A stretch of 64,000 nt of DNA, taken from an uncultured Prevotellaceae bacterium. GTDB taxonomy: Bacteria; Bacteroidota; Bacteroidia; Bacteroidales; Bacteroidaceae. The notes under the pieces are model-generated. The model saw only the letters and a program-made list of their open reading frames with translations. It made no database searches and had not been told where the DNA came from. The translations under genes and the position numbers were made by a program. Positions 28,482 through 37,920 of the stretch are shown here, piece by piece (positions within the stretch are counted from its first letter, which is position 1; every line of letters starts with the position of its first letter). The stretch spans positions 1-64,000 of the forward strand of contig OMZE01000006.1 in the NCBI GenBank assembly GCA_900315455.1, read 5' to 3'.

Positions 28482-29489
28482 ATGAAAGATACTGCTGCCC
28501 CCATCAAAATAGTGCCCATCAGTCCCGACCCCAGCGGAAGGGTGGATGGTATCAGTACCTACTGCCACGCCCTCTCGCAACTCTTTGAAGACTGTGAGGA
28601 GGTAAGGGTCACACCGCCCTTGAACTGCAAGGTGAGGGAGTCGAGACTGGTCAACTTTGTCTTCGGATGGCACTCGCTCTACACCACGATGAAGGCGACA
28701 AAGGCCGATGTGGTGCATGTCAACGGGTATACGGCTTTCAACGTGTTCCAGTCGTTGGTGATGGCTCGCCTGTTGCGCAAGCGCATTGTCTATACCGCCC
28801 ATTGGCATCCCTTCAGGATGCTGAGAAGACCGTTGTTGGGAAAGGTGTTCTTCTATGTGATGATAAGGCCGTTTTTGGGTCTTCCCCATAGGATAGTGAC
28901 CATCAATTCAGAGGATACGGCGTTTTTCAGTTTCGCCAAGCACAAGGTGAGGCGCATACCCCATTGGAACCGCTTCAAGGCTAGCGAACTGCCTGCTCCA
29001 GTGGAGAAAGACAAACGTATGGTGCTCTTCATCGGGCGTTTCAATGCGTTCAACAAGGGCTTCGACTATCTCTACCACCTGCCAGAAGGGGAATACGACA
29101 TCCACTGCGTGGGACGGGGAGAGGTAGACGTGCGTTCCGACATGACCATACACACCAATATCCCCGACGAGGAACTGAGGGCGCTCTACGCCAAGGCTTC
29201 GCTGGTGGTTATACCGTCGATGTATGAGGCTTTCTCGTATGTGGCTCTTGAAGCGCTCACCTTGAACACGCCGGTGCTGATGTCCGACAGGGTGAGGATA
29301 GCCGACTACCTCGGCGAGTGCCAGGGGGTGGAGGTCTTCCCCTACGGCGACTACGACGCCTTTGTGCAAAAGGTAGCCACCCATATCGGTTCTCCGGTCG
29401 ACAGGGATAAGGTGCTCGATATCTTCAGTCCCGATAATATCAGAAAGCAGTATATTAAGGTATATAGGGAGAGTATGGGGAGTAAATAG
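28482..29489 (+). CDS. GT4-family glycosyltransferase on the opposite strand
   Basis: The 335-aa product (MKDTAAPIKIVPISPDPSG) is a GT-B glycosyltransferase, with MVLFIGRFNAFNKGFDYL and IPSMYEAFSYVALEAL (E-x7-E) in the C-terminal half. It is the only gene of the polysaccharide locus on the plus strand between 22099 and 37662, with its own promoter. It ends 54 nt before the convergent polymerase gene. An inverted or later-inserted gene is possible. Confidence 0.85.
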   Translation: MKDTAAPIKIVPISPDPSGRVDGISTYCHALSQLFEDCEEVRVTPPLNCKVRESRLVNFVFGWHSLYTTMKATKADVVHVNGYTAFNVFQSLVMARLLRKRIVYTAHWHPFRMLRRPLLGKVFFYVMIRPFLGLPHRIVTINSEDTAFFSFAKHKVRRIPHWNRFKASELPAPVEKDKRMVLFIGRFNAFNKGFDYLYHLPEGEYDIHCVGRGEVDVRSDMTIHTNIPDEELRALYAKASLVVIPSMYEAFSYVALEALTLNTPVLMSDRVRIADYLGECQGVEVFPYGDYDAFVQKVATHIGSPVDRDKVLDIFSPDNIRKQYIKVYRESMGSK

Positions 29490-29543
29490 GATTTCTTTGT
29501 CTCCAATTATTTATCTCGCTTTCCATTGTTTTTTTCTTCTCCA

Positions 29544-30803
29544 TTACAGAGTGGTGATGGCATCACTGTTCTCCGGTGGGGCCTGTGGCGTATGGGAACG
29601 GTCGGCACCGATAAAGAAGCCCAGGCCTATGCGCTGCTGGCAAACCAAAGTGGTGAAGAAGGTGAACTGGATGACGTTGACGATGCTCATCATCACGTTC
29701 TCCTGGAAGAACTGCAGGGCAAGCACATAGACAACATACACATAAAGGCATTTCCCCACGCTGTTGCCGTTGCGCGCCATGCGGTAGGCCAGGCCGCTGA
29801 ATACGCCGTAAAACATGGCGAAGAGCGCTACCCCCTTGTACTTGAAGTCTTCGAAGAAAGGCTGGAAGACGGTGTAGACATTGGTGGGCAGGGGTACCCA
29901 CACAAATTCCTGAATCTTGGCATTCACCTCATAATCACCGCCAAACCGGTTGAGAAACATGTAGATGGTTTGGAACGTATGCGAGCCCAACTGTGGGGTG
30001 AGGTCTTCTTCCACATACTCGAAAGCCACGGCGGGCGAGAGCACGTAGATGGCAAAGAAGTCGAGGAACGTCAGGTCCTCGTTGGGGTCGGCGTCCTCAC
30101 GGTAAGACCTCGCGGTGGTGAAGAGGAAGAACACCAGTATGAGCACTGCCGAGGAGATGAGGATAGACCGCATCTTGATGACTCGCTTCTCGTAGAGCAC
30201 GAAGAGCACGCCGGCGAAGAGGAAGAAAAGCATACCCTTCTCCATGATGGCGAAGGCACTCATCAGACTGGCGATGATGATGGTGATGAGTTGCCACAAC
30301 GGCACCTTCGGGTAACGCCAGAGTCCCACCACGAGCAGCACTTGGTTGAGCACGTAGGAATAGTTGAGGAAACCGTAGTTCTCGTCACCATACACCGCCA
30401 GCATACGGATGTTGTTGAGCATGTCGGAACTGTCGAACATCATCACCACCTGCATAATCTTGTAGAGATAGAGTGGGGTGATGACCATCGAGATGACATA
30501 GAACAGGTTGAAGAGTGCCTGGTTGATGTCGGGGATGTCGCTCAGTGTCTGGCCGGTATGGCCTCTTGGCAACACGTAGTAGGTGACCAAGGCCGAGGCA
30601 CAGAAGATGGGGAGCCACAGGGCAAGGCAGGAATGGAACTGGTTGCCGAGAGGGTCGAGAAGGTCGCCCTGAAACAGGAACATCACCTCGATGGCGAGCC
30701 AGATGACGGTGGTAATTGTCCATGGCGAGAAGATGTCGCCCAACTTGAAGAACAGGAAGGCGGCAAGCAGCAGACTCATGATGATGATAAGGATGATGTC
30801 CAT
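29544..30803 (-). CDS. Wzy-like oligosaccharide repeat-unit polymerase
   Basis: The 419-aa protein has ten or more membrane helices and a large hydrophilic loop around residues 230-310 (TARSYREDADPNEDLTFLDFF). It lacks the sequence signature of transporters. This layout and its place among wzz, wzx and wza genes point to the O-antigen/capsule polymerase that joins lipid-linked repeats in the periplasm. Wzy proteins are too divergent for certainty from sequence alone. The next upstream gene ends at the adjacent base. Confidence 0.75.
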   Translation of the reverse strand: MDIILIIIMSLLLAAFLFFKLGDIFSPWTITTVIWLAIEVMFLFQGDLLDPLGNQFHSCLALWLPIFCASALVTYYVLPRGHTGQTLSDIPDINQALFNLFYVISMVITPLYLYKIMQVVMMFDSSDMLNNIRMLAVYGDENYGFLNYSYVLNQVLLVVGLWRYPKVPLWQLITIIIASLMSAFAIMEKGMLFFLFAGVLFVLYEKRVIKMRSILISSAVLILVFFLFTTARSYREDADPNEDLTFLDFFAIYVLSPAVAFEYVEEDLTPQLGSHTFQTIYMFLNRFGGDYEVNAKIQEFVWVPLPTNVYTVFQPFFEDFKYKGVALFAMFYGVFSGLAYRMARNGNSVGKCLYVYVVYVLALQFFQENVMMSIVNVIQFTFFTTLVCQQRIGLGFFIGADRSHTPQAPPENSDAITTL

Positions 30804-31790
30804 CTATGCCTTGGTTTTGTATTCTTTGTATTTGCGGAGCCCTAATGCCCACCAACTGACGAAGACAGTGGCGAGGAAGAGGAAAGCGAGGGAGTAGCCG
30901 AAAGTGGAGGGACCCGCCGACTGGTGGGGTACGGTGGCGTTCTTCAGCACGGCAAACTTGAAGGAGAACTTGTCGACGATGGCCTTCGCGCGGATATATT
31001 GCTCACATTCACGCGAATACGACTCAAAGGTGTGCTCATACTCCTTGAGCAGGTGGTCTTCCATCGACGAGGCCTTGGGCGACGAGAGGTCGGCGTGGGT
31101 GTCGGCAAAGCGGGTGTATTCGTCACGGGCTTTCTCGTAGCGTTGCTTGGCTTGCTCCATCTTCGAGGCAGCGGTCATCAGGTCGCGGAAAGCGCGCAGG
31201 CGGGAGTGCTCCACCAACCGGTGCTGCAAGTGCTGGCGCACAGAGTCGACGAGCATCGCTGCCACCAGAGGGTCCTGGTCGGTCACCTGCAAGACGATGG
31301 TGCCGTATTTAGAAGACACCTTGGAGCGGATGCTGCCGCGGATGATTTCCGTCACCCGCTCTTCTTCAGTGAGGGTGTCGCTGGAGAAAGCCTTGGCGAA
31401 TTGTTGCCACCACGACGGCTTGTGGTGTCGGAGGATATAGTGGTAATAGTCGGTGCCATAGCCCTCTACCCGCACGTGTTTCATCTCGTCGATGAACGAC
31501 GGCGAGGTGACTAGTCGGTAGTAGACATCGGGAAGCCGGACACCCTGGCGCTCGTTGATGGCTCCTTTCGCCCAGGAGGCGAAGGCGTTGAGGCCGAGCA
31601 GCAGGTCCGACTCCTTGTGCTCGTCGGCAATCTTCACCTGCGCGCTGTAGGTGTTGGGGATGCCGGCGCATATCACGAAGGCAGCGGCAATGGCGACGGC
31701 CCACGCAAGCACGTAGGCACGCCAATGGCGTGTGCACTCGCTCCATGCGCTCCAGGAGCCTTGGCTGTGGGATGACTGGTCTGCGGGCAT
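30804..31790 (-). CDS. Wzz-like chain-length determinant (short form)
   Basis: The 328-aa protein has an N-terminal helix (YVLAWAVAIAAAFVICAGI), a periplasmic region with coiled coil, and a C-terminal helix near residue 297 (TFGYSLAFLFLATVFVSWWALGL) preceded by the proline-containing VPHQSAGP. No kinase domain follows. It would set polysaccharide chain length with Wzy. It is adjacent to a second Wzz-like gene 9 nt upstream, and the two are distant paralogs with the same layout (ITDQDP-like VTDQDPLVAAMLVDSVR in both). Confidence 0.82.
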   Translation of the reverse strand: MPADQSSHSQGSWSAWSECTRHWRAYVLAWAVAIAAAFVICAGIPNTYSAQVKIADEHKESDLLLGLNAFASWAKGAINERQGVRLPDVYYRLVTSPSFIDEMKHVRVEGYGTDYYHYILRHHKPSWWQQFAKAFSSDTLTEEERVTEIIRGSIRSKVSSKYGTIVLQVTDQDPLVAAMLVDSVRQHLQHRLVEHSRLRAFRDLMTAASKMEQAKQRYEKARDEYTRFADTHADLSSPKASSMEDHLLKEYEHTFESYSRECEQYIRAKAIVDKFSFKFAVLKNATVPHQSAGPSTFGYSLAFLFLATVFVSWWALGLRKYKEYKTKA

Positions 31791-31799
31791 GGTGGCGGT

Positions 31800-32876
31800 T
31801 TACTCCAAGACGAACACTTGCCGGCGCTTCTTCCACATCAGGATGAGCACCCTGAGGGTGGCACCGAGAAACATGAACAATGTCATCATCACCAGTTTCG
31901 ACTTGTTGATGTGCTTCACGGGCACAGAGGCCGACTGTACCACGGTGAATGCCGGTGTGTTCTCCTGTACCTTGGCTTTCGACAACTGCAACTGTTCGTA
32001 AACCTGAGTGTAGGCGTTGTATTTCAACTGCATGTCGTTCTCAAGGTCTTCCTGCTTCGACTTGAATGTCTGCAACATCAGTTCCTGGTTGGCGTCGGAA
32101 TAGGCGGCGTATTGCTGGCGGGCCTTCACGTACTGCTCACGGGCTTCGGCAAAGAGTTTCTCCATGTAGGCAAGGTCGTTGCGGGCTTTCTGCGTGCGAT
32201 ACTGCGTGATGAACGTCTGGAGGCGCTCACGCACCGAGTCGGCCATCGTGGCTGATACCACGGGGTCTTGGTCGGTCACCTCGATGGTGATGACGCTGGT
32301 CTTCTTGTCTACGGAGCAGTCGATGTTCTTGCTGATGCTGTTGGCGATGTCGAACTGGTCTTTGGTGAGCCTGAAGGGGTCTACCTTCGTGCTGTCGGTA
32401 GAGTAGAAACTGTCGTCGGTCTTCACCATCTCCACCAACTTCTTCAGCCATTTGGTAGGCGCCATGTACCATGCCTCACGGGTGTGGTTTTTCAGGTAGT
32501 CGAAATAGTCGGTCGTCACACTGCCGTCTTTCGTCGTCACCCTCGCGGGGAAGAGGTCGACGATGAAGTCGGTAGACTGAATGAGGTCGGGGTAGAGTTC
32601 GGGATAAATGGCGTCGTTGGTCTTGCTGAAGTCCATGTTCATGCCTACCATCGATGCCAGCGACGAGATGTTCGACGTGAGGCTGTTGCTCGTGGCTGTC
32701 TCAGGGGCAAGCATCACCGATGCCTTGTACTCCTTGGGCGTACCGAAACTCACGGCAAGTCCCAGGATGGCCGAGGCAATCAGAAACACCGACATCATCA
32801 GTTTGTCGTTGCGGATGGCCTTGAGCAGGCCGATGAAATCGATGACAATTTTCTTTCTATTTCTTTTTTCTTCCAT
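31800..32876 (-). CDS. Wzz-like chain-length determinant
   Basis: The 358-aa protein has an N-terminal helix (MMSVFLIASAILGLAVSFG), periplasmic YKASVMLAPET and VTDQDPVVSATMADSVRERL, and a C-terminal helix following VQSASVPVKHINKSK. It ends in a basic cytoplasmic tail (WKKRRQVFVLE). It is a co-polymerase without kinase domain. Having two such genes plus the Wzc at 5997 suggests either hetero-oligomers or separate control of LPS and capsule chains. Confidence 0.87.
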   Translation of the reverse strand: MEEKRNRKKIVIDFIGLLKAIRNDKLMMSVFLIASAILGLAVSFGTPKEYKASVMLAPETATSNSLTSNISSLASMVGMNMDFSKTNDAIYPELYPDLIQSTDFIVDLFPARVTTKDGSVTTDYFDYLKNHTREAWYMAPTKWLKKLVEMVKTDDSFYSTDSTKVDPFRLTKDQFDIANSISKNIDCSVDKKTSVITIEVTDQDPVVSATMADSVRERLQTFITQYRTQKARNDLAYMEKLFAEAREQYVKARQQYAAYSDANQELMLQTFKSKQEDLENDMQLKYNAYTQVYEQLQLSKAKVQENTPAFTVVQSASVPVKHINKSKLVMMTLFMFLGATLRVLILMWKKRRQVFVLE

Positions 32877-32975
32877 ATGGCAAAAATATATTTCAACATA
32901 GGGTTACAGAGCCACAGAGGTATAGGACTCTGCAATTAGATAACGGCGTTTGTGGCCACCGGCTTTCGGTGTATG

Positions 32976-34319
32976 TCATTGTAGCCAGATGCCGTGGGCT
33001 GTGCCCCGCATGATGCGGCGGTATTGCAGCAGGTTGACGAGAAGCCCCGGCAGGTTGACGACAATCATCACCGCCACGATGGTCTCTACGCTCGGACTCA
33101 CACCCACTGCTGCCCAGGTAAGGGGCACGAACACCACCGCTGCCGAGAGGGTAAGGATGAGTTGCATCGTGAGGGCTCCCATACCGTTGAGGTAGAAGGA
33201 GTAACTCATGCTCTCCAGGATGACGAACATGTATATGGCCATGAGCACGCTCAGCATGAATGGTATCTCTACGTCGCCCACCCATATCTTGTAGACTGGT
33301 CCGGAGATGAGGGTCATCAGCGCGAGGGTGGCTGCCACTGCCAACATGATTTTGTCCATGCTCTGCCTCGACTTGGTAATCCATGCCTTGTCGCCCCGCT
33401 CCCAGGCATCGGTAGTGGCAGTCCAAAAGGGCGTACTGACGATGGTGAAGAGCATCATCACGATGCTGAAGTAACGGTAGGCTATCTGGTATGGAGTCAC
33501 CATGGCAGGGTCGAAGAGCCTTGATATCAGGATGTTGGATGTCATGAAAAGCAGTATGCTCGCTATTTGCAACACGAAAAACTTCACACCGATGCTGAAG
33601 AGTCCCTTCACCGACTGAAGGTCGAAGAACTTCATGGCAGGGCGTAACTCGGGGTAGCGCACGTAGAAGGTGTAGGGATAGGCGAGCAAATAGGCCACCA
33701 GTGGGGCGCAGGTGTTCACTATGGCCACCTGCATCAGCGACCGGCTGCCCGAGAGATATACGGCGTAGGTGCCGACGAGGGCGAGCGTGTGGCCTATGGT
33801 GACGAGCAGGTTGTTGACAGCGGGCAGTTGCAGTCCAAGGTATAGATTGCCAATGAACTTGAAGATGAATGTAGACGACACGAAGATGATGGATACAACA
33901 ACCACCTGCGTGAGGTCGTCTACCTTGCCGGGGTCGACATTGAGGAATGCGTAGAGGTCGAAGGCATGTGTCAGACCGATGGCAACGAGCATCACGGGGA
34001 TGATGATGGCGACGAGCATCACGAAAGTGGAGGTGACGCATTGGCACGCCTGCACGGTGTCGCCGTGGGCCAGGTGGGTGGCAAGTTTGTTGCGCATACC
34101 GTTGCCCAGACCGATGTCGAGGTTGTCGATCCAGATGAGCATCGTGCTCACGGTAATCCAGATGCCGTTCTTGTATTCGCCCAGGCAGTGGAGGGTGACA
34201 GGCACGAGGAGCAGGGTGACCAACCCCGACCATCCCTTGATGAGAAACGACAAGAGAATGTTTTTCGTCATCAGGGCGGTGCGCTTGTCGGTGCCAAAGA
34301 GTTTCTTCACGTCTATCAT
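32976..34319 (-). CDS. Wzx-like lipid-linked oligosaccharide flippase
   Basis: The 447-aa protein has about twelve membrane helices in MATE/MOP style (KNILLSFLIKGWSGLVTLLLVPVTL at the start, with GLGNGMRNKLA in the first loop). It would flip undecaprenyl-linked repeats to the periplasm for Wzy. The gene lies between wza and the wzz pair in a minus-strand operon. Confidence 0.87.
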   Translation of the reverse strand: MIDVKKLFGTDKRTALMTKNILLSFLIKGWSGLVTLLLVPVTLHCLGEYKNGIWITVSTMLIWIDNLDIGLGNGMRNKLATHLAHGDTVQACQCVTSTFVMLVAIIIPVMLVAIGLTHAFDLYAFLNVDPGKVDDLTQVVVVSIIFVSSTFIFKFIGNLYLGLQLPAVNNLLVTIGHTLALVGTYAVYLSGSRSLMQVAIVNTCAPLVAYLLAYPYTFYVRYPELRPAMKFFDLQSVKGLFSIGVKFFVLQIASILLFMTSNILISRLFDPAMVTPYQIAYRYFSIVMMLFTIVSTPFWTATTDAWERGDKAWITKSRQSMDKIMLAVAATLALMTLISGPVYKIWVGDVEIPFMLSVLMAIYMFVILESMSYSFYLNGMGALTMQLILTLSAAVVFVPLTWAAVGVSPSVETIVAVMIVVNLPGLLVNLLQYRRIMRGTAHGIWLQ

Positions 34320-34366
34320 AAGCCTGCACGATGGGGGTCACGCCCGCGAAGGGCACGACGGGCAAC

Positions 34367-36991
34367 CTACTTGATGATGTTGACGATGGTGGCGATGATG
34401 GCGGCGAAGGAGCCTACGGCGGTGGCGATGCTCAGGCGCTCCTGCAAGGTGGTCTTGGTAATGGCTTTCGACGGCACCACAATCTCACAGCCGGGCTGTG
34501 GTTTCGCGCCGTGGCTTACCTTGGCCACCTTGCCGCTCATATAGATGATGTAGGCTTGGCGCTTGCGGGCGTTGGAGCCATAGCCACCGGCTTGGTCGAT
34601 GTAGAAACTCGCTTTCTTGCCGGCTTCATACACCACGGAATTGGGGTGCATCACCTCGCCGCTGATCTTTACCGTACCGGTGTATTGTGGCACGATGATG
34701 CGGTCGCCCTCGCGCAGTACGATGTCCTCGTCGCCGCCAGGATTGTTGAGGGCTTCCTCCAGGTCGATACCCACGGGGTAGGTCTCGCCCACTTCGTATT
34801 TCTTCAACTGCTGCGACTGGGCCTGCTGACTCAGGTCGCCCAAGTTGGCGGCAATACCGCTCTTGGCCATCTGCTCCTGAAGGTTGAGTTCGGCCTGTTC
34901 ACGGGCTTTTTTCTGGGCCTCGATGGCGTTGAGGCGCTCCTCCTGGGTATAGCGGCGTTCCAATCGCGCGCCCTTGGCATAGGCACGGTCGTTCACACCA
35001 CCGGCGGTGCGCACGAGTTCGCTGAGCCGCATGTTCTTTGAAGAGATGGTATAGGTGCCGGCAAACATCACCTCACCCTCTATCATCACGTTCTGCTGCT
35101 TATACGACCCCGGGCTCTTGCGCACATATACCTCGTCGAAAGGCATCAGGGTGAAACCGGGCTCACCTTCTACCACGAAACCGTCTTTCAGCGCCAGACT
35201 GAATGTCTGGGCGATGATGGAGTCGGTGGTCAGTGCGTTGGGGTTGGTGACACGGCGCGACACGTCGACCTTCATCATCGAGGCGGTCTCCTTCAGGCCA
35301 CCTGCCTGGAGGATGAAGTCTTCGATGGTCTCGTTGGAGGCATAGCGGTAGACACCGGGATAGTGCACCTCGCCATGGATGGTGAGTGTCTGTTCTTCCA
35401 TCAGGTCTTGGCGGGTGGGGATGAACAGCACGTCGTTGGGCTTCAGTTCCACGTCGGCCTTCGTGCCGTTGAGGATGCCGTCGATGTCGAGGCGAAGCAC
35501 CTCAAGGGTGCGGTCGGCCTTCAAGCGGTGCATCACGGCATGGGCGGTGAAGGCTTCCTCGCGCAGGCCCTCGGCATGCTCGATGAGGGAGCGCACGGTG
35601 GTGATTTCGCCGCCCACCTGGTACATGCCGGGACGGAACACGGCACCCTTCACCTCGGCCATGTTGCTCCAGCGGTCGAGGATGGAGTCAACGGTGATGG
35701 AGTCGCCGTCGGCAAGTTTGAATGACGACATGTCGAACTCATCGACGTTGTAGATGGAGTATTCGCGGCCTGTCTTCCTGATAACGCGTACCGACTGCTT
35801 GTAGGCGTCGCCTTTGAATCCGCCGGCATACTTGATGAGGGCGGCGAGGCTCTCGTTGCGCTTCATCTCATAGTACATCGGGCGTTTCACCTTGCCGTCG
35901 ATGACCACGAGGCAGTCATACGACCCCACCATCACCATGTCGTTGTCTTGCAGACGCACATTGCCGGTCATGCGGCCGTTGAGGAGGTAGTCGTAGATGT
36001 CGACAGTGGAGATGAGTTGACTGTTGCGGTAGATCTTGATGTTGCGCAGCGTACCGATGTCTTTCACGCCACCTGCCATGTAGAGGGCGTGGAACACGGT
36101 GGCGAATGCAGAGAGGGTATAGGTGCCGGGAACTTTCACGTCGCCTACCACGTTGACCATGATAGAGCGGGTCTCGCCCACGGTGAGCCGGAGTTTCGAA
36201 CTCTGGTAGCGGGAGCCGAGACGGGAGCGGATGGCAGAGTTGGCTTGCGCTACCGTCATGCCGCCCACAGCCACTGGCCCGAAGCCTTCTATTACTACGG
36301 TGCCGTCGGGCGATACCGTACCCTCGATAGTCTTCTGCGAGGCACCATAGATGTCGATGAACACGGCGTCGCCGGGACCCAGACGGTAGTTGTCGGGGGT
36401 GGCGATGTTCATGTTGGGCTCAAAGGTGAGTTTCTTGTTGTTGAACAGGTCGTGACCGTATATCTTCTTCTTCTGGCGCTTCAACTGCTCCACAAGGTTC
36501 TCATACATCGTGATGGTGTCGCCGGGGAGCCAATCGTTGAGTTCGTCCTGAAATTCGAGGAAATCCTCGTCGTCTTCGTCCCAGGTGCGGGTAACGGTGG
36601 TCTGGTCAGGACGTATCTGCATACCCTGGTTATAGCGCGTGGGGTCTTCGATGTAGTCTTTCAAACGGCTGTCGTATTGAGAGTCCTGATACTGCGACTG
36701 CTGTTGCTTCTTGCGGTTGCGCGTGCGGTCGTCGCTCGACTCGGTGTCGTTCGACACGGCGCCAAGACCTTCTTCCTTGGCCAGGCGCTCGTATTTCTTG
36801 CGCACACGTCTGATCTGTGTGATGTCGACACCACGCTGCATCAGTTGCACCACGATTTGCTGTTGTGAAGTGCCGGCTTCGTGCTCCTTGATGATGAAGC
36901 GAAACACCTGGTCGTCGGTCATCGACGACTGTGCCAGGGCGCAGAGGGGCAACAGCAGGGCCAGCATGAAGAGGATAAATGTCTTTCTCAT
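34367..36991 (-). CDS. Outer-membrane polysaccharide export protein with SLBB domains (Wza-like)
   Basis: The 874-aa protein has a signal peptide (MRKTFILFMLALLLPLCALAQ), a polysaccharide export (PES) domain near residues 195-280 (YRLGPGDAVFIDIYGASQKTIEGTVSPDG), and then several SLBB repeats (for example INVVGDVKVPGTYTLSAFATVFHALYMAGG, GEVHYPGVYRYASNETIEDFILQAGG). A C-terminal helix ends the protein (LSIATAVGSFAAIIATIVNIIK). It is much longer than E. coli Wza, as usual in Bacteroidetes, and has no lipobox. It forms the export channel acting with Wzc. Confidence 0.9.
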   Translation of the reverse strand: MRKTFILFMLALLLPLCALAQSSMTDDQVFRFIIKEHEAGTSQQQIVVQLMQRGVDITQIRRVRKKYERLAKEEGLGAVSNDTESSDDRTRNRKKQQQSQYQDSQYDSRLKDYIEDPTRYNQGMQIRPDQTTVTRTWDEDDEDFLEFQDELNDWLPGDTITMYENLVEQLKRQKKKIYGHDLFNNKKLTFEPNMNIATPDNYRLGPGDAVFIDIYGASQKTIEGTVSPDGTVVIEGFGPVAVGGMTVAQANSAIRSRLGSRYQSSKLRLTVGETRSIMVNVVGDVKVPGTYTLSAFATVFHALYMAGGVKDIGTLRNIKIYRNSQLISTVDIYDYLLNGRMTGNVRLQDNDMVMVGSYDCLVVIDGKVKRPMYYEMKRNESLAALIKYAGGFKGDAYKQSVRVIRKTGREYSIYNVDEFDMSSFKLADGDSITVDSILDRWSNMAEVKGAVFRPGMYQVGGEITTVRSLIEHAEGLREEAFTAHAVMHRLKADRTLEVLRLDIDGILNGTKADVELKPNDVLFIPTRQDLMEEQTLTIHGEVHYPGVYRYASNETIEDFILQAGGLKETASMMKVDVSRRVTNPNALTTDSIIAQTFSLALKDGFVVEGEPGFTLMPFDEVYVRKSPGSYKQQNVMIEGEVMFAGTYTISSKNMRLSELVRTAGGVNDRAYAKGARLERRYTQEERLNAIEAQKKAREQAELNLQEQMAKSGIAANLGDLSQQAQSQQLKKYEVGETYPVGIDLEEALNNPGGDEDIVLREGDRIIVPQYTGTVKISGEVMHPNSVVYEAGKKASFYIDQAGGYGSNARKRQAYIIYMSGKVAKVSHGAKPQPGCEIVVPSKAITKTTLQERLSIATAVGSFAAIIATIVNIIK

Positions 36992-37014
36992 ATTTGTATG
37001 GTTGTAGGCTGGGC

Positions 37015-37662
37015 TCAGAATTTCTTCCCGCTCAGCACGTTGTATATCGTACTTAGGATGATTTTCGTGTCAAGGCCAAGAGAACGGTGCTCAAGATAAC
37101 GGATGTCCATGTCGAGACGCTTCAGCATCTTTTCCATCGTGTCGGTGTAGCCGTTGTAGAGCGTGGCCTCGGAGGTGAGGCCGGGACGCATCTGGTAAAT
37201 CAGTTCATAGTCGTGGGTGTGCTCCATGATTTGGTTGATGAAGTACTTGCGCTCCGGGCGTGGACCCACGAGCGACATGTCGCCCACAAGCACGTTCCAC
37301 AGTTGGGGAAGTTCGTCGATGTGGTGCTCGCGGAGAAAACGCTCAAACTTCGTCGATTTCACGCTGTCGCTCTTCGCCACGAGTTGGGGACCCTCGTCTT
37401 CCACCACAGTGCTCAGCGTGCGGAACTTGTAGATGGTGAAAGGCTTGCCGCCATAGCCGATGCGCTCCTGAGCGAAGAGCACAGGACCGTTTTTCTGGAT
37501 AATCATGATGAGGGCGATGACAAGAAACACAGGGAAGAGGATGACAAGTCCGAGCAGGGCACAGACAAAATCCGTGACCCGCTTCACGCCGCGCTGAAAG
37601 GCATTCATCGCATCGTGGCTGTATGCCAGGCTCGCCGCCTGCTCAGAATATACTCTTGCCAA
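37015..37662 (-). CDS. Initiating sugar-phosphate transferase (PglC/WcaJ C-terminal type)
   Basis: The 215-aa protein has a single hydrophobic re-entrant segment (VCALLGLVILFPVFLVIALIMII) followed by the catalytic region: KNGPVLFAQERIGYGGKPFTIYKFRT, ELPQLWNVLVGDMSLVGPRPE and YQMRPGLTSEA. This is the short monotopic form, lacking the four N-terminal helices of WcaJ. It loads the first sugar-1-phosphate onto undecaprenyl phosphate. With the WecA-like gene at 27154 the locus has two initiating enzymes, so two glycans may be made. It is the first gene of the minus-strand export operon. Confidence 0.9.
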   Translation of the reverse strand: MARVYSEQAASLAYSHDAMNAFQRGVKRVTDFVCALLGLVILFPVFLVIALIMIIQKNGPVLFAQERIGYGGKPFTIYKFRTLSTVVEDEGPQLVAKSDSVKSTKFERFLREHHIDELPQLWNVLVGDMSLVGPRPERKYFINQIMEHTHDYELIYQMRPGLTSEATLYNGYTDTMEKMLKRLDMDIRYLEHRSLGLDTKIILSTIYNVLSGKKF

Positions 37663-37719
37663 TCGATCTTAGGTTTGACTCTTCCTTACTTATATAACCG
37701 AGTTTTTGCAAAATTGTTG

Positions 37720-37727
37720 CAAAGGTA
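37720..37727 (-). promoter_or_regulatory. -7 element of the polysaccharide export operon
   Basis: Read on the minus strand this is TACCTTTG, fitting TAnnTTTG, 57 nt before the sugar-transferase start. No consensus -33 is visible at the standard distance, which hints at activator dependence. Confidence 0.5.
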
Positions 37728-37920
37728 GTGGTTTTTCTTTGAAAAAAAGCGAATACACGTTATTTTTTCCTATGGGGATGCTAACCCTTTCCAAATTATT
37801 TACTATTTTTGCGGTGTCGGATGGAGATGTGACTCGTGGGTTCACGGCGCCATGGCATGTCTTCCGTCCGCGAAAGTGTGTTTTTAATTCATGCCGTGAT
37901 GTACATTAATTTACCATGAA

